A stretch of DNA of 5,803 nt, taken from assembly GCA_007131465.1 (NCBI GenBank), contig SLQN01000149.1, forward strand, positions 1 to 5,803. Reading direction: 5' to 3'. Positions 1-5,803 of the stretch are shown in pieces. A program made the position numbers and the translations under genes. The notes beneath the pieces were generated by a model. That model was not told where the DNA came from and did no database searches. It saw nothing but the letters and a program-made list of their open reading frames with translations. How positions within the stretch are numbered: position 1 is the stretch's first letter; every line of letters starts with the position of its first letter. This DNA comes from Paracoccaceae bacterium (lineage in GTDB: Bacteria > Pseudomonadota > Alphaproteobacteria > Rhodobacterales > Rhodobacteraceae).

Positions 1-561
1 AAAGACGACATCCTCGGCATCCGCGACGGCGAAGTCATCCCCATGCCGCGCATGACCGGCGCCCAGTACGAGAAGAAGGTCCGGGAGTACTTGCGCAGCC
101 ACTTGGACAACATCGTCATCCAGCGCCTGCGTACCAACCAGCCGCTGACCGCGAAGAATCTGGAAGAACTGCAAGCGATGCTGGTCCAGATCGGTGAGGA
201 GGAAGGCGAAACACTGCTCTCGGACCTTCTGGCCAGGAGCCAGGCACCGTCGCTGGTGCATTTTGTGCGCTCACTTGTGGGCATGGACCGGGCCGCCGTG
301 CAGGCCGCGTTCTCGCAGTTCCTGAGCGATGAAAGCCTGTCCGCCCGTCAGATTCGGTTTGTCGAGCTGATTATCGACCAGCTGAGCCAGAACGGCGTGA
401 TCGAGGCCAAGGCACTGTATGAGGCGCCGTTCAGTACGCTGCATAGCGAAGGGCCAGAGGCGTTGTTTGCTGGCAGGGAGAACGTGGTTGATGGGCTATT
501 CGGGGCTTTGAAGCAGATGGAGCCGCGGGTGGCTGGGGCGGCATTCAGCCAAACGGCTTAG
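1..561 (+). CDS. hsdR: Type I restriction enzyme R subunit (HsdR), C-terminal part; 5' end outside window
   Basis: The reading frame is open from base 1 and ends with TAG at 559-561, giving the last 186 residues of a longer protein. HsdR is the motor and nuclease subunit of type I restriction enzymes: it translocates DNA with ATP and cuts at a distance when HsdM/HsdS meet an unmethylated target. The nuclease and helicase domains would lie upstream of the window. What is seen is the helical C-terminal region that docks on the methyltransferase core. It contains the segment QRLRTNQPLTAKNLEELQ near residue 40, FVRSLVGMDR near residue 90, and a final IIDQLSQNGV...LYEAPFSTLH...GPEALF block. This matches the EcoEI-type HsdR C-terminal family (PF08463-like) from memory. 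An internal ATG at 43 is not the start, because the residues before it continue in frame. The gene lies 60 bases upstream of mcrB on the same strand, so the two systems are adjacent. Confidence 0.85.
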   Translation, partial: KDDILGIRDGEVIPMPRMTGAQYEKKVREYLRSHLDNIVIQRLRTNQPLTAKNLEELQAMLVQIGEEEGETLLSDLLARSQAPSLVHFVRSLVGMDRAAVQAAFSQFLSDESLSARQIRFVELIIDQLSQNGVIEAKALYEAPFSTLHSEGPEALFAGRENVVDGLFGALKQMEPRVAGAAFSQTA

Positions 562-571
562 TTGGCGGCCA

Positions 572-587
572 GCCGGAATTGTCCGGC
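572..587. repeat. Perfect inverted repeat between hsdR and mcrB
   Basis: GCCGGA (572-577) and TCCGGC (582-587) are exact reverse complements separated by the four bases ATTG. They could form a compact GC-rich hairpin in the 60-base gap between the hsdR stop and the mcrB start. No run of T follows on the plus strand, so it does not look like an intrinsic terminator. It could be a protein-binding site or an RNA hairpin affecting mcrB expression. No -35/-10 pair with normal spacing was found in the gap. Confidence 0.35.
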
Positions 588-612
588 AACAAGACAAATA
601 ATCCGAATCCAC

Positions 613-617
613 GGGGA
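613..617 (+). promoter_or_regulatory. Ribosome binding site supporting the ATG start of mcrB
   Basis: GGGGA lies 4 bases upstream of the ATG at 622. This favours 622 over the in-frame TTG at 562, which directly abuts the hsdR stop and would add 20 residues of unlikely sequence. The residues after 622 (MSRYHYDRDL, then a WRDRC segment) look like the natural beginning of this type of protein. Confidence 0.5.
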
Positions 618-621
618 CAGC

Positions 622-3264
622 ATGAGCCGATATCACTACGACCGCGATTTGACCGCCGTTCTGGCCGCTGCAGATCGCTGGCGAGACCGCTGCCTGCTTG
701 GCGATGGCAGCGTTTTCACTGATCAGTCGCTATGGACCGCCGCGAATCTCGCCGAGCTCAACCGCGCCTTTGTGCAGAACCGGCTCAGCGGCGATGCAAC
801 TTATCTCGACAAACTCAAGGAACAACTGGAAGCAGCATCCCCGAGCGCAACCCGCCTGATGGCAGAACTGCACTGGGTGCTGCTCCTGTTTCCCCACAAC
901 ATCAACCCAAGCACCAAGCGTAGCCTTGTGGCTGACATCTGGGCGCTTGGCGGTGAGTCCTTGCCACCCGACCATCCGATGCTCGACGATGACGTGCTTG
1001 CGGGTACAGCCCATGCCGGCACGGCCTACAACACGCATCGCTGGCGTGAGCTCGCTTTTCTGATTCAGATTGCAGAGGCTTTCAAGACAGAGAGCCCAGA
1101 GCGGCGCCGGCAGCTGCTCTCTGAGCCTTGGGGCTTCGCCGAGTGGCTTGCGACAGTGCCACGCGATGGCTATCGCCAGTTCCGCCATATTCTGCGCTGG
1201 ATGCTGTTTCCGGAGACTTATGAGCGCATCAGCACCAGCATCGACAAGCGCGCCATCGTCGAGCACTACGACCGCTTGAGTCACCCGCTGTCCGGGAAGC
1301 TCTCCGACCTGGAGATCGATCAGCGCCTGCTTGAGATTCGGCGCCGCCTGGAAGCGGAGCACGGTGGTGATCTGGACTTCTACCAATCGCCGTGGGTTGA
1401 TGGGTGGAAGCCACCTCACCGGACCTGGCTGATCGCCTGGAATCCGAAGAACTGGGACTGGGTGTCTTTCCACGACGACCGGATGCGGGTCGCCAAAGGC
1501 GAAAACGTGACCCGGCGCTGGAGCGTTGCCTCCACCAAGCTGAACGAGGGCGATACCTTCTATCTCGTTCGCCTGGGCCGGGAACCACGGGGACTGATTG
1601 GTCGGGGCAACATCGCTTCGGCGCCGTATGAGGAGGAACATTACGACCCCGAGCGCGCCGCCAAGGGCGACAAGGCCCGTTTCGTGGATATCACGCTGAC
1701 CGACCTGCGTGATCCTGCGGTCGATTCCTTTATCAGCATGGCCGATCTGCAGCGGGAGACGACCGACGATCAGGTCTGGTCGCCGCAGTCTTCCGGCATT
1801 GAGATCAAGCCTGCGTCCGCCAAGCTGATCAGTCAGCTTTGGGGGCAGCTGACCGAGGTAAAGAGCAGCCTGGAGGAAGCACAAAGCTCCCGCCAGCAGG
1901 CCATTCAGATCAAAAAGCCCGTCAACAAGATCTTCTATGGGCCGCCGGGCACCGGCAAAACCTATACCTTGCGCGAGCATCTGATGCCACGCTACGAAAG
2001 TGAGGCGCGAGGAGCACCAACCGGAGAGTGGCTGGAAGGCGAGCTGGCAGGGACTTCCTGGTGGGAGGCCGTCGCACTCGCGCTGGCTGACCTTGGTGGC
2101 GAGGCAACGGTCAACGAGTTGCTGACCCACCCCTACTTCAGAGCCAAGGCCCGGCTTCAGGGCCGGCCCGACAGCCCAAACCTGCGCGCTACTTGCTGGA
2201 GCTCCCTGCAGATCCACACCGTTCTGGACTCAGACACGGTGAACTACTCACCAGATAAACGCCAGCCGCCGCTGATATTCGACAAGAAGTCGGGTGGGCA
2301 CTGGATTTTTGCCGGTGACTGGGACGAGGCTGGTGAGGCACTAAGGGGAATGCTCGAGCGTCTCAGAAAAGGCCCGGCCAGCGCCGATGCCAAGATCAAG
2401 CGCCACCTGACGGTGACCTTTCACCAGTCCTACAGTTACGAGGATTTCATCGAGGGGATTCGCCCACAGACCACCGAGAGCGGCAGCATCAGCTACGAGG
2501 TTCATGATGGGCTGTTCAAGACCTTCTGCCAGCGCGCCCGGCAGGACCCGAAGCAGCGCTATGCGCTGTTCATCGACGAAATCAATCGTGGCAACGTTGC
2601 CCGCGTTTTCGGTGAATTGATCACCCTCATCGAAGTCGACAAGCGCGCCTGGTGGGATGAAGACGGCCAGCTGGTCGACGGTGTCGAACTGACACTGCCC
2701 TATTCCGGTGATCGCTTCGGGGTGCCGAAGAATCTGGATATCTACGCGACCATGAACACCGCCGACCGCTCCATCGCGCTGATGGATGCAGCGCTGCGGC
2801 GGCGGTTCCGCTTTCAGGAGCTGATGCCAGAATCCAGGAAAGTCCCGGGCAGCGGTGTCGACGGAGTCATTCCGGATGGCGAAGGCGGTCTGATCGATCT
2901 GCGGGCACTGATGGACGCCATCAATCAGCGCCTGCGCTACCTGCTCCATCGCGACCAGACCTTAGGCCATGCCTATTTCATCGACATCAAGGATCTGGAC
3001 GGCCTGCGCAACGTCATGGTCTACGACATCATCCCGATGCTGGCAGAGTATTTCTACGACGACTGGGGCCAGATCCGCCGGGTGCTTCGAGATGATGGTG
3101 CCGCAGCGGAGCATCAGGTCATCACGGTCAGCACACTTGATCCGGCCCGGCTGTTTCCCGACAGCGACGCCAACCTGCCGGAAAAAACTGACTACCAGGT
3201 CAAGGCTCCGGAAGAGATCACCGCTGACGCGCTGCGCAAGGTCTACGAGCAGCCGGATTCCTGA
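622..3264 (+). CDS. mcrB: EVE-domain McrB: GTP-dependent type IV restriction AAA+ motor
   Basis: This is an 880-residue McrB homologue, about twice the length of E. coli McrB. McrB recognises modified DNA, hydrolyses GTP and drives the McrC nuclease. Seen in order: residues 1-225 form a mostly helical, Trp-rich region of unnamed function. Residues ~268-410 form an EVE/PUA-like domain (WLIAWNPKNWDW at 269-280), a fold known to bind modified bases. Residues ~406-430 form a short helical linker. The AAA+ core follows, with Walker A GPPGTGKT at 440-447, the McrB hallmark HQSYSYEDF at 601-609, Walker B FIDEIN at 650-655, the McrB-type NTAD motif at 712-715 followed by RS, and arginines at 725-727. 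Then come LGHAYF (781-786) and the IIPMLAEYFYDD element (803-814). Residues ~478-570, between Walker A and HQSYSYEDF, are extra and winged-helix-like. No frameshift or missing motif was seen. It is coupled to mcrC (2-base gap). Specificity for a particular modification cannot be read from the sequence. Confidence 0.93.
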   Translation: MSRYHYDRDLTAVLAAADRWRDRCLLGDGSVFTDQSLWTAANLAELNRAFVQNRLSGDATYLDKLKEQLEAASPSATRLMAELHWVLLLFPHNINPSTKRSLVADIWALGGESLPPDHPMLDDDVLAGTAHAGTAYNTHRWRELAFLIQIAEAFKTESPERRRQLLSEPWGFAEWLATVPRDGYRQFRHILRWMLFPETYERISTSIDKRAIVEHYDRLSHPLSGKLSDLEIDQRLLEIRRRLEAEHGGDLDFYQSPWVDGWKPPHRTWLIAWNPKNWDWVSFHDDRMRVAKGENVTRRWSVASTKLNEGDTFYLVRLGREPRGLIGRGNIASAPYEEEHYDPERAAKGDKARFVDITLTDLRDPAVDSFISMADLQRETTDDQVWSPQSSGIEIKPASAKLISQLWGQLTEVKSSLEEAQSSRQQAIQIKKPVNKIFYGPPGTGKTYTLREHLMPRYESEARGAPTGEWLEGELAGTSWWEAVALALADLGGEATVNELLTHPYFRAKARLQGRPDSPNLRATCWSSLQIHTVLDSDTVNYSPDKRQPPLIFDKKSGGHWIFAGDWDEAGEALRGMLERLRKGPASADAKIKRHLTVTFHQSYSYEDFIEGIRPQTTESGSISYEVHDGLFKTFCQRARQDPKQRYALFIDEINRGNVARVFGELITLIEVDKRAWWDEDGQLVDGVELTLPYSGDRFGVPKNLDIYATMNTADRSIALMDAALRRRFRFQELMPESRKVPGSGVDGVIPDGEGGLIDLRALMDAINQRLRYLLHRDQTLGHAYFIDIKDLDGLRNVMVYDIIPMLAEYFYDDWGQIRRVLRDDGAAAEHQVITVSTLDPARLFPDSDANLPEKTDYQVKAPEEITADALRKVYEQPDS

Positions 3265-3266
3265 TC

Positions 3267-4568
3267 ATGCGCCACCTGACGGCCTTCGAGCATGGATGGC
3301 TGGGGATTGGTGACGGCCAGGATCTGCAAACCGCCGAGGCAGACGCCTTGGCTGCGGTGGAACATCAGCTGCCGGCCGGCTGCCTGGAATGGCGCCGACA
3401 GTCGGTCAAGTTCGCCCAGTTCTGCGGGGTGGTGCAGGTAGATGGGCTGCAAATCGAGGTCCTGCCCAAACTCTTCCCGCACCAGACCGAGGCCCAGCAA
3501 CGGGGCACCTTGCTGAACATGCTGGCCCGGGCTGGCGATCTGGAGGGCATGGAGGCCATCACCGCCGGGCTGGCGACCAGCCAAACAACCCTGCTGGATC
3601 TATTTATCCGGCACTTCGCCCAGCTGCTGGAGCGCCAGCTTCAGCAAGGCATGCTCCGCGACTACCGCGATATCGAGGGCACTCTGGGCCAGGTCCGTGG
3701 CCGGATCGATGTGGTCCGCCAGCAGCGCGAGAATCTGTTCAAGCCGCAGCGGATCGCCTGCCGGTACAGCGAATTGGTGGCCGACATACCGGTCAACCGC
3801 CTGCTGCACTCCGCCCTGCAATTGGTCGGGACGCTGGCAACCAGCCCGCTGCTGCAGCAGCGCCTGAGGTCATTGCGGAAGCGCTTTGCTGGGGTTGCCA
3901 CTCTGGCACCACATGAACATGCGCCGGAAGCCAGCGACCTGAACCGCTTGCAGAGGCGCTATGCCGGCGTTGTGGACCTGGCCCACCTCTTCCTGAGTGG
4001 GCAGTTCCTCGACCCCCGCTCGGGCCGCCAGCGGGCGTTCAGCCTGCTGTTCAATATGAACCAGCTCTTCGAGCGCTACACCGCCGCGGTGCTGCGGCCA
4101 ATCGCCCGGCAATGCGGACTGAGACTGGTTGAACAAGGCCCGCGGCGCTATCTCGGGCACGATGAGGCTGGACGTGGCCGGGTCTTGATGCGGCCCGATA
4201 TCGCTTTGCTGGATGGTGATGGCCGGCCGGTTGCCATTCTGGATGCCAAGTGGAAAAGATTGGAGGCCCGAGAGCCGTTGTCAGGGCTGAGCCCAGCGGA
4301 CTTGTACCAGATGGCGAGCTACTCGGCGGCTTACCGCTGCACTACCGTCTGCCTGCTTTACCCGGAACAGGCCGGTCTGAACAACAATCGGCGCCACCAG
4401 CTTCGATTGGATAGCCACCCCCCGACATTTCTCGCGCTTCAGTCGATTCCAATTGCACAGGTCTTGGGGGAGCAGGATCTGAACCTCCTGGCTGATTCAC
4501 TGTTACCAGCCGCCCTGCTCTCGCATGCTTTCAGCGGGGATCTCGCAGCCTCAGAGAGCGTCCGGTAG
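3267..4568 (+). CDS. mcrC: McrC: PD-(D/E)XK nuclease partner of McrB
   Basis: This 433-residue protein is of the McrC family (PF10117-type). McrC binds the McrB hexamer, stimulates GTP hydrolysis and makes the DNA break. Family marks seen in the translation are VLPKLFP at 65-71 in the N-terminal region, VRGRID at 143-148, a YSEL...NRLL block at 167-180, and NMNQLFERY at 263-271. The nuclease site follows: PDIALL with Asp311, then ILDAKWK with Asp326 and Lys328, giving the D-x(14)-DxK arrangement of a PD-(D/E)XK enzyme. Glu269 in LFERY may be the upstream acidic residue. DLYQMASY at 345-352 is the usual helix after the site. All catalytic positions look intact. The ATG begins 2 bases after the mcrB TGA; a weak GGA (3255-3257) stands 9 bases upstream, so translation is probably coupled to mcrB. 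The TAG stop sits in the loop of a hairpin. Confidence 0.92.
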   Translation: MRHLTAFEHGWLGIGDGQDLQTAEADALAAVEHQLPAGCLEWRRQSVKFAQFCGVVQVDGLQIEVLPKLFPHQTEAQQRGTLLNMLARAGDLEGMEAITAGLATSQTTLLDLFIRHFAQLLERQLQQGMLRDYRDIEGTLGQVRGRIDVVRQQRENLFKPQRIACRYSELVADIPVNRLLHSALQLVGTLATSPLLQQRLRSLRKRFAGVATLAPHEHAPEASDLNRLQRRYAGVVDLAHLFLSGQFLDPRSGRQRAFSLLFNMNQLFERYTAAVLRPIARQCGLRLVEQGPRRYLGHDEAGRGRVLMRPDIALLDGDGRPVAILDAKWKRLEAREPLSGLSPADLYQMASYSAAYRCTTVCLLYPEQAGLNNNRRHQLRLDSHPPTFLALQSIPIAQVLGEQDLNLLADSLLPAALLSHAFSGDLAASESVR

Positions 4569-4578
4569 AGACGCTTTC
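4554..4578. other. Hairpin spanning the mcrC stop codon
   Basis: Bases 4554-4562 (GAGAGCGTC) pair with 4570-4578 (GACGCTTTC) over nine positions, with one G-U wobble, leaving a seven-base loop that holds the mcrC stop codon. A competing hairpin uses ACGCT (4571-4575) and AGCGT (4580-4584). Neither is followed by a T run on either strand, so intrinsic termination is not supported. The structure may act as an mRNA 3'-end stabiliser, or be chance. Confidence 0.3.
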
Positions 4579-4707
4579 CAGCGTATAAGTGGTACACGAA
4601 AGAAAAAACGTGAAAATTGCTCTACCGATTCAATAGATTGAGTCAGAAGACCAAGTGATTGACCCATACGCGTAGAGATCGAGACTGAATTGCCGGCTTC
4701 TTTCCAC

Positions 4708-5673
4708 TCACTTTGCAGGCGATCTTGCCACTCGAAAGCCGTAAGAAATATTTCGAGTGGTAACCGGCTCATCAAGGCGAGCAGCTGAGCGAGCTCTCGC
4801 TCCATCAGCGCCCCAGAGGCCTCCACGGAGCACTGCTCGGCTACAATCTCCAGTGCGCCATGCGCTACCATCAGTCGGCGCATCGACATAGCTGGTGTTC
4901 CAGCAGTCCTGCACCCACTCAGCGATATTGCCATGAGTGTCATAGATCTCGAACGCGTTGGACTCAAAACTCGCCACCGGCTCGGTCCGATTGCGCAACA
5001 CACCCCCCGGACAACCTGTTGCCGGAAAGGATCCATGGAAATTGGCTTGATCCGTAGTGATGCAATTGCCGGTATTGAATCGGCTGGTAGTGCCGGCACG
5101 TGTGGCGTATTCGCGCTCCGATTCCGATGGCAGCCGGTAATCATGACCTGTCTCACTGCTTAGCCATGCGACATATTCCTGCGCGTCCTCCCAACTGACA
5201 TTCATCACAGGTCGACTTCCGCGCCCCCAACCCAGCGTGTCTGATGGATTATGAGAGCATCCGCCCGCTGCGAAGCAGGCATCCCATTGATCAAAGGTAA
5301 CTTCCGTTTGCCCCATGGCAAAAGCCGGAATGGTGACCTCACGCTGTGGACGCTCAGAGTCGAGGCTATCCGGATCTGATACTGGGCTGCCTTGCACAAA
5401 AGTCCCGGTCGGAATTCTCACCATTGTCGGGCACTCAGGACAGTCACGGAACGGCCCATCTTCAAACCGATCCGAAAAAATCAAATCATCGAAGATTTCG
5501 ATGCCGACGTTGAGGCGTTCCTCCGGGGCGTAGGGTTGGACGGAGGTTTGCAGGGTGGTGGGGCCGACGGAGTTGCGCTGGCGCATGGTGGGGCACCCTG
5601 CGGTGAGGAGCAGCAGGGGTAGGAGCGCCGGGATCAGGAGCGATCGTCGAGGTATGCTTCGTATTCGCGCCAC
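4708..5673 (-). CDS. Outer-membrane-type lipoprotein with FGE-sulfatase/SUMF1-like domain, probably non-catalytic
   Basis: This is a 321-residue lipoprotein. Residues 1-26 are a signal peptide: Arg-rich start, a Leu-rich core, and lipobox LTAGC with Cys27 as the lipidated residue. Pro28 rather than Asp at +2 fits export to the outer membrane. Residues 28-62 form a short leader (EERLNVGIEIFD at 51-62), then an acidic linker (IFSDRFED). From ~82 the FGE-sulfatase fold runs to the end: MVRIPTGTF, ERPQREVTIPAF, RPVMNVSWEDAQEYV, YRLPSESE, YDTHGNIAEWVQD, VLRGG and a final YGFRVAR. The cysteine pair used by true formylglycine-generating enzymes is absent: where human FGE has RCAAR this protein has RSAAR, and the partner position is Gly. 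A structural, binding or other role is more likely than sulfatase activation. Several other cysteines suggest disulfides. GTG 5673 is the only ATG/GTG/TTG between the upstream in-frame stop (5743-5745) and the signal core; its ribosome site (GAGAA, 5 bases away) is weak. Confidence 0.85.
   Translation of the reverse strand: MARIRSIPRRSLLIPALLPLLLLTAGCPTMRQRNSVGPTTLQTSVQPYAPEERLNVGIEIFDDLIFSDRFEDGPFRDCPECPTMVRIPTGTFVQGSPVSDPDSLDSERPQREVTIPAFAMGQTEVTFDQWDACFAAGGCSHNPSDTLGWGRGSRPVMNVSWEDAQEYVAWLSSETGHDYRLPSESEREYATRAGTTSRFNTGNCITTDQANFHGSFPATGCPGGVLRNRTEPVASFESNAFEIYDTHGNIAEWVQDCWNTSYVDAPTDGSAWRTGDCSRAVLRGGLWGADGARARSAARLDEPVTTRNISYGFRVARSPAK
5461..5500. other. Composition break and candidate recombination junction inside the lipoprotein gene
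   Basis: By hand count, 5461-5500 is 35 % GC (14/40), while 5521-5803 is about 67 % (191/283) and 5101-5460 about 57 % (205/360). On the minus strand the patch encodes roughly residues 59-71 of the lipoprotein, where the leader ending in IEIFD meets the acidic linker and then the FGE domain. No direct repeats or integrase site were seen here, so the junction call rests on composition and domain logic only. Confidence 0.35.
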
Positions 5674-5803
5674 AATTGTTCTCGGAGTTCGGGGTCGGTT
5701 TCTTGTTCGGCCGCTTCGCGGAGTTGACGTGCGACGATGTCTTCATCGCGGCGTGGGGATTCGGCGCTTTCGCGGGCGCCGGGTCGTCCTGCGGGGGGGC
5801 GGG
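5634..5803 (-). CDS. C-terminal end of a small conserved hypothetical (probably secreted) protein; 5' end outside window
   Basis: Read on the minus strand, a frame runs open from the right edge to TGA at 5634-5636, giving 56 residues. The first part is Pro/Gly/Arg/Ser-rich and probably disordered. It is followed by RRDEDIVARQLREAAEQ and then TDPELREQLWREYEAYLDD, a strongly charged helical tail. From memory, nearly the same tail (D-D/E-D-hydrophobic-VARQLREAA...DPELREKLWEEY) closes a small Gly/Glu-rich exported hypothetical protein of many gammaproteobacteria, which I recall lying next to a lipoprotein gene. The function is unknown. The coding choice is clear here: the other frame over the same bases gives low-complexity His/Pro/Arg-rich sequence. 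The gene overlaps the start of the lipoprotein gene by 40 bases, which implies one transcript and possibly coupled translation. Confidence 0.7.
   Translation of the reverse strand, partial: RPPAGRPGARESAESPRRDEDIVARQLREAAEQETDPELREQLWREYEAYLDDRS

Noticed and set aside
562..621. Extended TTG start of mcrB giving 20 more residues
   Set aside because: The ATG at 622 has a GGGGA site at proper distance and begins the natural-looking N-terminus; the extension directly abuts the hsdR stop.
730..2217. Long 495-codon open frame on the minus strand opposite mcrB
   Set aside because: It lies entirely over the mcrB coding sequence, whose motifs are unambiguous; its translation is low-complexity and shows no recognisable domain. 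It is a high-GC shadow frame.
4603..4608. A6 run (T6 on the minus strand) as a terminator of the lipoprotein gene
   Set aside because: Only a very short stem (TCAA/TTGA) lies before it on the minus strand, about 20 bases away, so there is no stable hairpin next to the T run.
4565..4678. Repeated GTAGAGA (4565-4571 and 4672-4678) with CTCTAC (4620-4625) between, as possible attachment or insertion repeats
   Set aside because: Seven-base matches are expected by chance in this length, and no integrase, transposase or longer repeat accompanies them.
4569..4707. Hidden small gene, tRNA or CRISPR repeat in the convergent intergenic region
   Set aside because: No ribosome site with an open frame, no tRNA-like cloverleaf and no regularly spaced repeats were seen; it is short, partly AT-rich sequence.
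4551..5156. 201-codon minus-strand frame covering the end of mcrC, the intergenic region and part of the lipoprotein gene
   Set aside because: It overlaps the FGE-domain gene in another frame on the same strand and runs across the mcrC stop; no domain or start context supports it.
5486..5746. Minus-strand 86-codon frame starting with ATG over the lipoprotein start
   Set aside because: The translation is His/Pro/Arg-rich low complexity, and the other two frames there carry a real signal peptide and a charged conserved tail.

Overview
The window looks like part of a defence island in a moderately GC-rich proteobacterium, set against ordinary envelope genes. Base composition is roughly 60 % GC. 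The right-hand genes resemble secreted-protein genes of free-living gammaproteobacteria (Chromatiales/Xanthomonadales-like). That placement is an inference from remembered protein patterns, not a search result.

Left part (1-4568, plus strand). The window opens inside the 3' end of a type I restriction gene, hsdR; its C-terminal 186 codons are present. After a 60-base gap with a perfect short inverted repeat come two tightly coupled genes, mcrB (622-3264) and mcrC (3267-4568), only 2 bases apart. They encode a type IV (modified-DNA-targeting) McrBC restriction system. The McrB is much larger than the E. coli protein (880 against about 459 residues). It carries an unassigned helical N-terminal region, an EVE (PUA-like) domain expected to read modified bases, a short helical linker, and the McrB-type AAA+ GTPase. 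A winged-helix-like segment of about 90-120 residues is inserted inside the AAA+ core. McrC has the usual N-terminal region and an apparently intact PD-(D/E)XK nuclease. The island thus pairs a system that cuts unmodified DNA (type I) with one that cuts modified DNA (type IV).

Middle (4569-4707). This is a 139-base convergent intergenic region, relatively AT-rich (43 % GC over 4581-4700). It has a hairpin over the mcrC stop codon but no convincing intrinsic terminator.

Right part (4708-5803, minus strand). A lipoprotein gene encodes a signal peptide and lipobox, a short conserved-looking leader, and an FGE-sulfatase/SUMF1-type domain that lacks the catalytic cysteine pair. Its GTG start overlaps by 40 bases the end of an upstream gene that runs off the right edge. 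That gene has a Pro/Arg-rich stretch and a charged helical tail typical of a small gammaproteobacterial hypothetical protein. The first ~62 codons of the lipoprotein gene resemble a different lipoprotein family from the rest, and base composition changes at the same place (~5490). The gene may therefore be a chimera marking the right edge of the accessory region.
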